A program made the position numbers and the translations under genes. Below the pieces are notes generated by a model that was not told the DNA's origin, ran no database searches, and was given only the letters and a program-made list of their open reading frames with translations. Of a stretch of 64,000 nt of DNA, positions 16,827 to 24,593 are shown piece by piece. Position 1 is the first letter of the stretch. Each line of letters opens with the position of its first letter. This stretch comes from Alphaproteobacteria bacterium (GTDB lineage: Bacteria; Pseudomonadota; Alphaproteobacteria; Oceanibaculales; Oceanibaculaceae), in contig JAHJHR010000011.1 of assembly GCA_018823745.1 (NCBI GenBank), forward strand, positions 169,802 through 233,801, in the 5' to 3' direction.

Positions 16827-17560
16827 TACGCGGCCTCCAGCGCCATGTCGAAGTGGCGGATCGCATCAGCAATGCCGGCAGCCCCCGGATGCGGGCTGCG
16901 ATAAACCCAGTCGAAGCCGTCAATGGCCTGCATCAGCTTGGGTTCGGAATTGCCGACCGCGACGCCCTTCAGGCGCGTTTCGAACAGGGAAAGATCATTC
17001 AGCGTATCGCCCGCCACCAGGACCCGGTCGGAGGGCAGTTTCAGCTCCTCGACCAGACGCAGCAGGGTCGGCCCCTTGGCCACCCCCTTGGGCAGCACAT
17101 CAAGGAAGGTTTCGGCCGAGAGCAGCCAGTCAAAGCCGGCGGCTTCAATCTTGGTCAGGGTCTCGGGCCGCAGCAGGGCCGGATCATAGTAATAGCTGAC
17201 GCGCCGCTCGAACGGGGTCGGCTGCAATTCGATGCCCGGCTCGTCCTTCAGCAACTCCTTGACCCGCGCGCCAGAATCGCCCCAGCGTCGGCTGATAGCG
17301 TCCTGCACCTGCGGCATCGGTACGAAATCGCGCCCCTGCGCCACCGTGGTGCCGACATCGCCGATGACATAATCCGGATGCGGCATGCCCGGCTCACGCA
17401 CCAGTTCGCGGATGAAATCGATATCGCGGCCGCTGACGAAGACCAGCAGCGCGTCTTGCCGGGCATTCAGGGAATCATAGAGCGCCTTACGCTGGGCATC
17501 GCTGCCACCCAGGAAGGTGCCGTCCAGATCGGTCGCGAGGATGAGTTTATGCTGTGTCAT
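16826..17560 (-). CDS. HAD-IIB phosphatase, probable glucosylglycerol-phosphate phosphatase
   Basis: 244-residue HAD hydrolase of the sucrose-phosphatase/mannosyl-phosphoglycerate-phosphatase type. Motif I DLDGTFLGG (nucleophile Asp11, acid/base Asp13), motif II SGRD, a lysine in LPKGVAKG and motif IV GDTLNDLSLFE are all present. It lies between gpsA (four-base ATGA overlap) and the GgpS-like synthase (one-base overlap), so its likely job is to remove phosphate from glucosylglycerol phosphate. In some bacteria, as I recall, a single fused protein carries the phosphatase before the synthase; here the same order occurs as separate genes. Sucrose- or trehalose-phosphate phosphatase activity is the alternative. 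Confidence 0.82.
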   Translation of the reverse strand: MTQHKLILATDLDGTFLGGSDAQRKALYDSLNARQDALLVFVSGRDIDFIRELVREPGMPHPDYVIGDVGTTVAQGRDFVPMPQVQDAISRRWGDSGARVKELLKDEPGIELQPTPFERRVSYYYDPALLRPETLTKIEAAGFDWLLSAETFLDVLPKGVAKGPTLLRLVEELKLPSDRVLVAGDTLNDLSLFETRLKGVAVGNSEPKLMQAIDGFDWVYRSPHPGAAGIADAIRHFDMALEAA

Positions 17561-18699
17561 GCTGGGATCACCTGATCGGGATCGTCCATATTGGCCGGGT
17601 TGGGCAAAGAGATATGCATCTCCAGATCGCGGGATTCCGCCTTGATCGGCCGGGTCAGCAGGGATTTGATGGCGGTGTCGATATCAACGCCTTCATGAAT
17701 AATCGCCTGCACTGCCTGACAGATCGGCATGTCCACGCCCAGCCGCGCCGCAAGTTCGGTGACTGATTGCGCGTTCACCGCGCCCTCGGCGACCGATTTC
17801 TTGCCGGCCAGCGCCTGTTCCGGCGTCATGCCCTGACCCAGCGCCTTGCCGAAGGAGAAATTGCGCGACTGCTCGCTGGAACAGGTCAGCGTCAGATCGC
17901 CGATACCGGCCAGGCCGGTCACCGTCTCGCGCCGGCCGCCCAGCGCCTCGGCCAGCCGCTTGATCTCGGCCAGGCCGCGGGTGATCAGCGCCGCACGCGG
18001 GTTAGAGCCGAAGCCACGCCCCGCCGCGATGCCGCAGGCAATGGCCAGGACGTTCTTCACCGCCCCGCCAACCTCAACCCCCAGCGGATCATCGGAGAGA
18101 TAGGGCCGGAAGACCGGGCTGCTGAAGCTGAGCGCGACACGCGCCGCAAGGCTGCGCATTGCCGCCTCGGTGCTGCCGCCGGCATCTTCAGAGGCGATGG
18201 TCACCGCCGTCGGCTGGCCCTCGGCCACCTCGTCGGCAAAGCTGGGGCCGGACAGCACTGCCTGCGGGCGACCCGGCATTTCCTCGGCGATGACCTGGGT
18301 CATCAGCTTGCCGCTGCCGGTCTCGATGCCCTTGGCGCAGATCACCACCGGCACGCCGGCGCGCAGCAGGGATTCGACCTGACGCGCTGTAGGCCGCAGG
18401 AATTGCGACGGCACCACCAGCACGACCAGATCGGCCGCCGCCAGGGTTTCCGCCAGTTCATTTGTCACCTTGATCGAGCCGGGGATCGGATGATCCGGCA
18501 AGAAGGGATTGCGGCGGCGCATCGATACGCCCTCCACCACTTCCGTCTCGCGCGCCCAGAGGGTCACCCTGCGGCCAGCGCGTTCCGCTGACAGCGCCAG
18601 CGCCGTGCCCCAGGCACCCGCGCCGACAACGGCAATATGGTCGAAGATTTCCGCCGTCGAATTATCGTCGGCCGGCGTGGCTGTACCGCTCACGGTCAT
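17557..18699 (-). CDS. gpsA: NAD(P)-dependent glycerol-3-phosphate dehydrogenase
   Basis: 380-residue enzyme that reduces dihydroxyacetone phosphate to sn-glycerol 3-phosphate. The dinucleotide fold VVGAGAWGTALAL is at about residues 24-36, the conserved CAKGIE and SGPSFADEV segments follow, and GGAVKNVLAIACG holds the catalytic lysine. It is some 40 residues longer than typical GpsA because of a 20-residue N-terminal extension and a C-terminal tail. GpsA usually serves phospholipid synthesis; here it leads the osmolyte operon and probably supplies the acceptor for the GgpS-like enzyme. Transcription starts in the divergent region 18700-18912, which carries inverted repeats that may be operators. 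Confidence 0.92.
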   Translation of the reverse strand: MTVSGTATPADDNSTAEIFDHIAVVGAGAWGTALALSAERAGRRVTLWARETEVVEGVSMRRRNPFLPDHPIPGSIKVTNELAETLAAADLVVLVVPSQFLRPTARQVESLLRAGVPVVICAKGIETGSGKLMTQVIAEEMPGRPQAVLSGPSFADEVAEGQPTAVTIASEDAGGSTEAAMRSLAARVALSFSSPVFRPYLSDDPLGVEVGGAVKNVLAIACGIAAGRGFGSNPRAALITRGLAEIKRLAEALGGRRETVTGLAGIGDLTLTCSSEQSRNFSFGKALGQGMTPEQALAGKKSVAEGAVNAQSVTELAARLGVDMPICQAVQAIIHEGVDIDTAIKSLLTRPIKAESRDLEMHISLPNPANMDDPDQVIPA

Positions 18700-18728
18700 C
18701 GCCCCCGCTTTCAGTTATGATAGGATAT

Positions 18729-18742
18729 GCATCAGATGATGC
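18729..18742. promoter_or_regulatory. Short palindrome upstream of gpsA
   Basis: GCATCA-GA-TGATGC, a perfect six-base inverted repeat with a two-base centre, 30 bases upstream of the gpsA start. A related TGAT-AC-ATCA element follows at 18750-18759. Spacing suggests a dimer-binding operator for the osmolyte operon; the binding protein is unknown. Confidence 0.4.
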
Positions 18743-18826
18743 TGGAAGTTGATACATCATTTGGACAAATTTTTCAACCTTCTGGTATTTTCCCTCCCCA
18801 GATCGCCAGATCAGCAAAATCCCGGA

Positions 18827-18865
18827 ATGTGAATTGAAATATTCTGTGTAGTCAAAAATTCACAT
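18827..18865. promoter_or_regulatory. Inverted repeat ATGTGAATT...AATTCACAT between divergent operons
   Basis: Two perfect nine-base arms at 18827-18835 and 18857-18865, separated by 21 bases, giving 30 bases (about three helical turns) between arm centres. It lies in the AT-rich gap between the gpsA-led operon and the GH13 gene, 48 bases before the GH13 start. That position and the helical phasing suggest a regulator-binding site acting on one or both operons. A transcription terminator is unlikely because no gene ends here. Confidence 0.5.
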
Positions 18866-18912
18866 CCCATAATACTATCAAATTTACCCCGGAATCTTAA
18901 CTGCGAGGATTG

Positions 18913-20556
18913 ATGAGCGAGTGGTGGCGTGGTGCCGTTATATATCAGATTTATCCACGAAGCTTTCAGGATACCAATGCCGATGGCGTCGGTGACTTAC
19001 CAGGCATCATCCAGCGCCTGCCCTATGTCGCGGCGCTGGGCGTCGATGCGATCTGGGTGTGCCCCTTTTTCCGCTCGCCGATGGATGATTTTGGCTACGA
19101 CATCGAGGATTACCGAGATGTCGATCCCCTGTTCGGCACGCTGGACGATGCCGACCGGCTGATCGCGGAAGCCCACAACCTGGGCCTGAAGATCGTCATC
19201 GACATGGCGCTCAGCCACACCTCGATCCGGCATCGCTGGTTTCAGGATTCGCGGCGCAGCACCGACAATTCCTATGCCGATTGGTATGTCTGGGCCGATC
19301 CCCGCCCGGACGGCACGCCGCCGAATAACTGGCTGTCGATGTTCGGTGGCCCGGCCTGGACGTGGGAGCCGAGGCGCCAGCAATATTATTTCCACAATTT
19401 CCTGCCCAGCCAGCCGGACCTGAACCTGCACAATCCGGCGGTCCAGGAAGCGCTGCTGGAAGAATGCCGGTTCTGGCTGGAACGCGGCGTCGATGGCTTC
19501 CGCCTGGATGCCTGCAACTGCCTGACGCATGACCGGCAGCTGCGCAGCAACCCGCCGCGCCCGGCGGATGTGCCCCCTACCGAGGGCGTTCAGCCGAACA
19601 ACCCGTATAACCGACAGCTCCATCTCTATAACAAGTCTCAGCCGGAAACCGTTGATTTTCTGAGAAAACTGCGCACGCTTTCCGACAGCTACGGCGATAT
19701 CCTGCTGCTCGCCGAGATCGCCGATGACGATAGCCTGAAGGTGATGCAGGACTATGCCGGCCCCGGCGCGCCGCTGCATACGGCCTATTGCTTCGCCTTT
19801 CTGGGGCCGACGCTGGAGACCGATCTGATCGCCAAGGCCTTCGAGGCCTTCCACAATGGCCGCCGTCATGGCTGGCCCAGCTGGGCCTTCAGCAATCACG
19901 ATGTCCAGCGCGTCGCCAGCCGCTGGGGTGGCCGTCACGTGCCGCCGGAATTCACCAAGCTGCTGATCGCGCTGCTCGGCAGCCTGCGCGGCACCGTCTT
20001 CCTGTATCAGGGCGAGGAGCTGGGCCTGCCCGAGGCCGACGTGCCCTATGAGCAGATCCAGGATCCCTATGGGCTGAACTTCTTCCCTGACTTTCCCGGC
20101 CGCGATGGCTGTCGCACGCCGATGCCCTGGGACGATAATGACCGGCATGCCGGCTTCTCCACGGTCGATGGCTGGCTGCCGGTGCCGAACGAGCATCTGC
20201 TGCGCAGCGTCGGCGCACAGAATGCCGATCCTGATTCGGTGCTGAACTTCACGCGCGACTTCCTGGCCTGGCGCAAATCGCAACCCAGCGTGATCCAGGG
20301 CGACATCCACTTCATCGCCACCGGGGAGCCGGGTCTGATTGCCTTCGTGCGCGCCCATGGCGAGGAAAGGATGCTGGCGGTCTTCAACACCGAGGAGCGG
20401 ATGCGCTGGATGCCGATCCCCCGGCCGGTCCGGCAGGTGCTGGACACGCTGCGCCTGCCGCAGGGACGGCTCGCTGGTGACCATATCGAATTGCCGGCGC
20501 ATGGCTGTTTCTTCGCTTTGCTGGAACCCGCCCCGCATCTCGAACCGGCGGAATAG
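18913..20556 (+). CDS. GH13 alpha-glucosidase/amylase-family enzyme
   Basis: 547-residue cytosolic GH13 enzyme with no signal peptide. The three catalytic residues are in place: nucleophile Asp199 in GFRLDAC, acid/base Glu268 in LLAEIAD and Asp330 in SNHDVQR. Region I reads DMALSHTS, as in many oligo-1,6- or alpha-glucosidases. The closest family role is hydrolysis or transfer of alpha-glucosyl units from small sugars. Placed head-to-head with the glucosylglycerol operon, it may recycle glucosylglycerol or a related glucoside (inference). The start is the ATG at 18913 after GCGAGGA; a TTG one codon earlier is less likely. zntB follows after 29 bases. Confidence 0.88.
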   Translation: MSEWWRGAVIYQIYPRSFQDTNADGVGDLPGIIQRLPYVAALGVDAIWVCPFFRSPMDDFGYDIEDYRDVDPLFGTLDDADRLIAEAHNLGLKIVIDMALSHTSIRHRWFQDSRRSTDNSYADWYVWADPRPDGTPPNNWLSMFGGPAWTWEPRRQQYYFHNFLPSQPDLNLHNPAVQEALLEECRFWLERGVDGFRLDACNCLTHDRQLRSNPPRPADVPPTEGVQPNNPYNRQLHLYNKSQPETVDFLRKLRTLSDSYGDILLLAEIADDDSLKVMQDYAGPGAPLHTAYCFAFLGPTLETDLIAKAFEAFHNGRRHGWPSWAFSNHDVQRVASRWGGRHVPPEFTKLLIALLGSLRGTVFLYQGEELGLPEADVPYEQIQDPYGLNFFPDFPGRDGCRTPMPWDDNDRHAGFSTVDGWLPVPNEHLLRSVGAQNADPDSVLNFTRDFLAWRKSQPSVIQGDIHFIATGEPGLIAFVRAHGEERMLAVFNTEERMRWMPIPRPVRQVLDTLRLPQGRLAGDHIELPAHGCFFALLEPAPHLEPAE

Positions 20557-20585
20557 CCCGGTTCTTCAACCCGACTGGAGCCCCT

Positions 20586-21560
20586 ATGCTCGACAAGGCA
20601 TTGCTGTATGGCTGGATACTCGATGGGCAGGGCGGCGGCCAGCAGTTGACTGCTGCTGCCGTGCCGGAGGCGCTGGCCTCGGCGACAGGGCCCGTCTGGC
20701 TGCATCTGGAACGCTCCGTGGCCGGGCTGGACGACTGGCTGCAGACAGTCGCCGGCCTGCCACGTGCCGCCATCGGCGCCCTTCTGGCGGAGGATACAAG
20801 GCCGCGCTGCGACAGCTGGCCCGCCGGCCTGCTGCTCAATCTGCGCGGCGTGAACATGAACCCCGGTGCAGCGCCCGAGGATACGCTGTCGGTGCGCATC
20901 TGGGCCACGGACCGCCTCATCATAACCTTGCGGCTGAAGCCGATCATCGCCGTCCGGTCGCTGCACCAGCGCCTTACCGAAGCCAATGGACCACATGACA
21001 TCGCCGAATTCATGGCCCGTCTGGCCGTCGGGCTGACCGACCTGATGGCCCCGGTGCTCGACGGCATGGAGGAGGAACTGGACCGGATGGAGGAGGTCGC
21101 GGAGGCTGATCATACGCAGATTCGCATCGACGCCCTGACCGATCTGCGCAGCAAGGCCAGCCTGCTGCGCCGCTTCCTCGCCCCGCAACAGGCCGCCGTG
21201 GCCCGGCTGACCACCTCGACCGAGGTCTGGCTGACCGATTCCGCCCGGCTGTCACTGCGCCAGACCAGCGATGACGTCACCCGCTATGTCGAGGATCTCG
21301 ATGCGCTGCGCGAACGCGCCGCCATCCTGAAGGATGCCATCACCCAGAAACAGGCGGAGCGCGCCAACCGCACGATGTATGTGCTGACCATCGTGGCGGG
21401 CGTCTTCCTGCCGCTGGGCTTCCTGACCGGCCTGCTGGGCATCAATGTTGGCGGCATGCCTGGTGTGGACAGCGCGAACGCCTTCTGGATCGTCTGCGCC
21501 CTGCTGGTCGTCATCGTGATCGGTGAATGGCTGTTCCTGAAACGCCGGGGCTGGTTGTAG
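20586..21560 (+). CDS. zntB: Zinc/magnesium transporter, CorA family (ZntB-like)
   Basis: 324-residue CorA-superfamily channel. A long soluble N-terminal part (about 1-260) with a charged helical stretch (EELDRMEEVAEADH) is followed by two membrane helices near the C-terminus; between them lies the pore signature GINVGG-MPG, the ZntB variant of the CorA GMN motif. ZntB proteins move Zn2+ across the inner membrane. It begins 29 bases after the GH13 gene on the same strand and is probably co-transcribed with it, although a functional link is not obvious. It converges with the AtzH-like gene with nine bases between stops. Confidence 0.88.
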   Translation: MLDKALLYGWILDGQGGGQQLTAAAVPEALASATGPVWLHLERSVAGLDDWLQTVAGLPRAAIGALLAEDTRPRCDSWPAGLLLNLRGVNMNPGAAPEDTLSVRIWATDRLIITLRLKPIIAVRSLHQRLTEANGPHDIAEFMARLAVGLTDLMAPVLDGMEEELDRMEEVAEADHTQIRIDALTDLRSKASLLRRFLAPQQAAVARLTTSTEVWLTDSARLSLRQTSDDVTRYVEDLDALRERAAILKDAITQKQAERANRTMYVLTIVAGVFLPLGFLTGLLGINVGGMPGVDSANAFWIVCALLVVIVIGEWLFLKRRGWL

Positions 21561-21569
21561 CCGCCCTTC

Positions 21570-21974
21570 CTACCAGACGGGCGCCTTGTCCATGACCGAG
21601 ACATGGGCGGCTACGACTTTCCAGCCCTCGCCGGGAAAATTCACGAAGGTCTGGCTCTGCCGGCCGACCAGATCCTTGCCGCGTATCTTGAATTCCAGAT
21701 TCACCGTCGCCATCGTCCGGCCCAGGGTCAGGATTTCCAGCCGCAGCCGCTTTTCCTTGATGCCCGGACCGGCGGGACGCCCGACGCGATGGGCGTGGAT
21801 CTCGTCGAAGCCATAGCCATTCTCGTGCATGGCATAGCGGATGGTGTGCGGGCTGTTCCAGAAGGTGGCGTCCAGCACATCGACATTCTTGTCGATCAGC
21901 GCCTGCTCGTAGCGCTCGAAGATACCGCGCAGTTCTTCCACCACTTCCGGGATATTCGGGGTCAGATCGCTCAT
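21570..21974 (-). CDS. AtzH-like / HpxZ-like NTF2-fold protein (DUF3225)
   Basis: 134-residue protein with an NTF2/SnoaL-like cone fold. It resembles AtzH and the oxalurate-catabolism protein HpxZ: NIPEVVEELRGIFERYEQAL at the start, then FWNSPHTIRYA, GRTMATVNLEF and QSQTFVNFPGEGW. Members often sit beside amidases in purine or cyanuric acid catabolism, but no such gene is here. It overlaps the upstream msrQ gene by four bases (ATGA), so the two are coupled. Its function in this setting is unknown. Confidence 0.78.
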   Translation of the reverse strand: MSDLTPNIPEVVEELRGIFERYEQALIDKNVDVLDATFWNSPHTIRYAMHENGYGFDEIHAHRVGRPAGPGIKEKRLRLEILTLGRTMATVNLEFKIRGKDLVGRQSQTFVNFPGEGWKVVAAHVSVMDKAPVW

Positions 21975-22831
21975 GAGGCAGCCTTTTCCAATACGCTCCC
22001 CTTATAGCGGCGCAGACGGTCAACGAGAAGCCGGATGAGCGGCAGTGGAACCAGCGCCAGCCCCACCGCCACGACCCACCATGTCGGGCGGATCGAATAG
22101 GCGAAATCCAGATTGGCAGCCAGCACCCGCAAAGGCGGCACGCCGGTTGCCAGCGCATACCAGGCATATTCGATGGCCACCGTGCCGATACCGGCGATCC
22201 CCGCCAGCGCCAGCAGCACCAGCGGCGAGGTCAGGCGGAAATTCCAGTGCGTGGCCAGACGATAGGCCAGAAGCAGGACCAGCAGGCCCGCCATCAGCGT
22301 CGCCTCGGTCACGTCGATCTTCGATTGCAGGAAGAAATGCACAACGCCCAGCACGGCAATGGGATAGCTCGCCTTATGCAGCCGGCCCCAGTTCCGGCCC
22401 AGCCGGCGGATCGCGGAATCGGTGGATGTCGCCCCCAGCGCGATCAGCCCGGCAAGCGCGACAAAACCGATGGTCAGATAGATGCGCAGCCAGATTTCAC
22501 TGGCGACGCGCGGGATATCCCAGGACAGCTCGGCGGCATAGAGGACCAGATGCAGGCAGGCATAGGCCAGCGCCGCCAGGCCGATCATCCGTCGCACCAG
22601 AATCAGCCGGGACCATTGCGCGATGCGCCGCAGCGGCGTGACGGCCAGCGACAGCAGCAGAAAGCGGATGGCCCAGTCGCCGGTGTCATGGATCGCCGCC
22701 ATCACCGGCTTGGCGCCCAGCGCATCGGTCCAGGCGGCCTGCGCCAGCAACAGCGCCGGCACGAAACAGCCGCAGAACACGGCCAGTTTCAGCAGCGATA
22801 ATTTTCCCGCTCGATCCGTCCAGGGCAACAT
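21971..22831 (-). CDS. msrQ: Ferric-reductase-like haem membrane protein, MsrQ/YedZ family
   Basis: 286-residue membrane protein with about seven or eight helices and a ferric-reductase-like domain. The haem-ligating histidine regions (AIHDTGDW, YACLHLVLY, LHKASYPIAVLGVVHF) fit MsrQ, which passes electrons from the respiratory chain to the periplasmic methionine sulfoxide reductase MsrP. No msrP gene is adjacent, whereas msrPQ normally form one operon; the partner may be elsewhere or this may be a YedZ-like relative. It is slightly longer than typical MsrQ because of extra C-terminal helices. Its downstream partner is the AtzH-like gene. Confidence 0.8.
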   Translation of the reverse strand: MLPWTDRAGKLSLLKLAVFCGCFVPALLLAQAAWTDALGAKPVMAAIHDTGDWAIRFLLLSLAVTPLRRIAQWSRLILVRRMIGLAALAYACLHLVLYAAELSWDIPRVASEIWLRIYLTIGFVALAGLIALGATSTDSAIRRLGRNWGRLHKASYPIAVLGVVHFFLQSKIDVTEATLMAGLLVLLLAYRLATHWNFRLTSPLVLLALAGIAGIGTVAIEYAWYALATGVPPLRVLAANLDFAYSIRPTWWVVAVGLALVPLPLIRLLVDRLRRYKGSVLEKAAS

Positions 22832-22957
22832 TCAAAAATCCGGTCATGCTCAGGCTGCAGAGGATAGCGCGCTGAGACTAGGCCAGAACAGCCCCCGCCA
22901 CAGTTGACAATCGCGTCAACACCGCGTGAGGCCCAAGGCATACGAACGGCACATATG

Positions 22958-22986
22958 AAAACGGGGCGGCCGAAGCCACCCCGTTT
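22958..22986 (-). terminator. Rho-independent terminator after ialB
   Basis: AAACGGGG...CCCCGTTT stem with inner GGC/GCC pairing around a CGAA-type loop; reading the minus strand, the stem ends in CCCCGTTTTC. It lies 21 bases downstream of the ialB stop and separates it from msrQ. Confidence 0.75.
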
Positions 22987-23006
22987 CGTACCCTATGGGC
23001 TGAGAC

Positions 23007-23591
23007 TTACTTCAGCTTGCCGAAAGCCGCCGTGAAGCCGCGCAGCGAGACCGGCAGGCCAACCTGCTTGCCCGACTGGTCCGTGGCGATGAAGGTCAGC
23101 GTCGTGCCGGCCTTCAGCTGCGCCACATCGGAATCGGTCATGTTCCAGGGCGCCAGACAGCCGCCCGGCTCACAATGGCGGAACGGCAGACCGCGGGCCT
23201 CGCCCTTGTCGATCTGGACGCCGAGACCCGGCGGCAGCAGCACGCCCAGCGGCATCAGCACCAGGGCACGCGGCTTCTTATCATTCTCGCGAAACCCGAT
23301 GATGATCATCAGGATATCGCGGTTGGTTTCCTTTTCCCGGACGGTCTGCACCATCTCGCAACGCTGTGGCGCGGTCTTTGTGCAGCGAACCGTCCAGTCC
23401 TGGACCACTTCGGTCGCCAGATCCGGCAAGGCCTGCTGGCCCTGCCCTATCGGGGCCTGCTGGCGCTGTCCCGGCGCCGTCTGTGCCGCAAGCGGCGACA
23501 CCGCGGCCATGCCGACCAGAAGGGCCAGCGCCGCGCAAAGGGAACGTCCCGACTTCAGCGGTATGAAGCGGTCGATGATCTTGTAGGCCAC
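23007..23591 (-). CDS. Invasion-associated locus B (IalB) family secreted protein
   Basis: 194-residue exported protein with an N-terminal signal peptide (hydrophobic core about residues 18-34, cleavage near LAAQ) and a glutamine/proline-rich linker. The mature domain has the IalB pattern: DWTVRCTK, a second cysteine in QRCEM, PLGVLLPPGLGVQIDKG, and a cysteine pair HCEPGGC near residue 145. IalB proteins are common in alphaproteobacteria, including free-living ones, and are periplasmic; their molecular role is poorly known. It has its own terminator downstream and a 74-base gap to fpr upstream. Confidence 0.87.
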   Translation of the reverse strand: MAYKIIDRFIPLKSGRSLCAALALLVGMAAVSPLAAQTAPGQRQQAPIGQGQQALPDLATEVVQDWTVRCTKTAPQRCEMVQTVREKETNRDILMIIIGFRENDKKPRALVLMPLGVLLPPGLGVQIDKGEARGLPFRHCEPGGCLAPWNMTDSDVAQLKAGTTLTFIATDQSGKQVGLPVSLRGFTAAFGKLK

Positions 23592-23665
23592 TTGAACAAA
23601 GCTCCTGTGATAAACGGCCAGAAGGCGCGGTGCCTTAAGGATACCCGGCTTGCTGGCCGCGCCCC

Positions 23666-24439
23666 TTATTGCTCCGCGAATGCCTTCTCGATAACGAAAT
23701 GCCCCGGATTGGCGTTATTGCCTTCCTTGAACCCCTTGGGCTCCAGGAAATTGCGCACATCCTTCAACATCTGCGGGCTGCCGCAGAGCATAACGCGGTC
23801 ATTGGCAATGTCCAAAGGCTCCAATCCGACATCGGCGGACAGCTTGCCCGACTCCATCAGATTGGTGATCCTGCCCTGATTGCGAAATGGTTCGCGCGTT
23901 ACCGTCGGATAATAGGTCAACTTCTCGCGGACAAGATCCCCGAAGAATTCATTCTCCGGCATTTCAGAGGTGATGGTGTCCATATACGCCAGCTCCGCAA
24001 CGGTTCGGCAGCCATGGACCAGCACGATTCGTTCGAACCGGTCATAGACATCGGGGTCCTTCACGATACTCATGAACGGCGCAAGCCCGGTTCCGGTTCC
24101 CAGCAGATAGAGATTTCGTCCCGGCAGAAGATTGTCCAGCAGCAGCGTGCCGGTCGCCTTGCGCCCGACCAGAAGGGTATCGCCGACGCGCAGATGCTGG
24201 AGGCGCGAGGTCAGCGGGCCGTCCGGCACCTTGATCGACAGGAACTCCAGCTGCTCCTCGTAATTGGCGCTGACCATGGAATAGGCGCGCAGCAGCGGCT
24301 TTCCGTCCAGCTCCAGCCCGATCATGGTGAACTGCCCGTTCTGGAAGCGGAAGGACGGGTCGCGGGTCGCGGTGAAGCTGAACAGCGTGTCGGTCCAGTG
24401 ATGGACACTGGTCACGGTTTCTTTCTGCAGATTACTCAT
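23666..24439 (-). CDS. fpr: Ferredoxin-NADP reductase
   Basis: 257-residue bacterial-subclass ferredoxin/flavodoxin-NADP+ reductase. The FAD motif RAYSMVSA, the NADP region LGTGTGLAPFMS, VLVHGCR and the terminal segment FVIEKAFAEQ (aromatic residue four or five from the end of the conserved tail) match the family and length. It moves electrons between NADPH and ferredoxin or flavodoxin, often in oxidative-stress response or iron-sulfur and sulfur metabolism. A single-gene unit: upstream lies a 154-base gap with a short inverted repeat (24470-24490) that may be an operator. Confidence 0.92.
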   Translation of the reverse strand: MSNLQKETVTSVHHWTDTLFSFTATRDPSFRFQNGQFTMIGLELDGKPLLRAYSMVSANYEEQLEFLSIKVPDGPLTSRLQHLRVGDTLLVGRKATGTLLLDNLLPGRNLYLLGTGTGLAPFMSIVKDPDVYDRFERIVLVHGCRTVAELAYMDTITSEMPENEFFGDLVREKLTYYPTVTREPFRNQGRITNLMESGKLSADVGLEPLDIANDRVMLCGSPQMLKDVRNFLEPKGFKEGNNANPGHFVIEKAFAEQ

Positions 24440-24469
24440 CGATCCGTCGCTTGTGTGCGGAGGGGAATA

Positions 24470-24490
24470 GGTCAGCAGCCATATCTGACC
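24470..24490. promoter_or_regulatory. Small inverted repeat upstream of fpr
   Basis: GGTCAG at 24470-24475 and CTGACC at 24485-24490, 31 bases upstream of the fpr start. It is a possible binding site for a dimeric regulator. The arms are short, so chance occurrence is quite possible. The rest of the 24440-24593 gap is AT-rich and shows nothing else. Confidence 0.3.
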
Positions 24491-24593
24491 AAATCAGGCG
24501 AGACGATATTGCAGCGCGGTAAAATAGCAAAGCGCCATATTGACGCGCATAATATTTATATTGAGAGTGGGTATCAACGACAATACAGCCTGT

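Noticed and set aside
18997..20538. Minus-strand open frame opposite the GH13 gene
   Set aside because: The sense strand has all catalytic GH13 motifs in order; this is a shadow frame.
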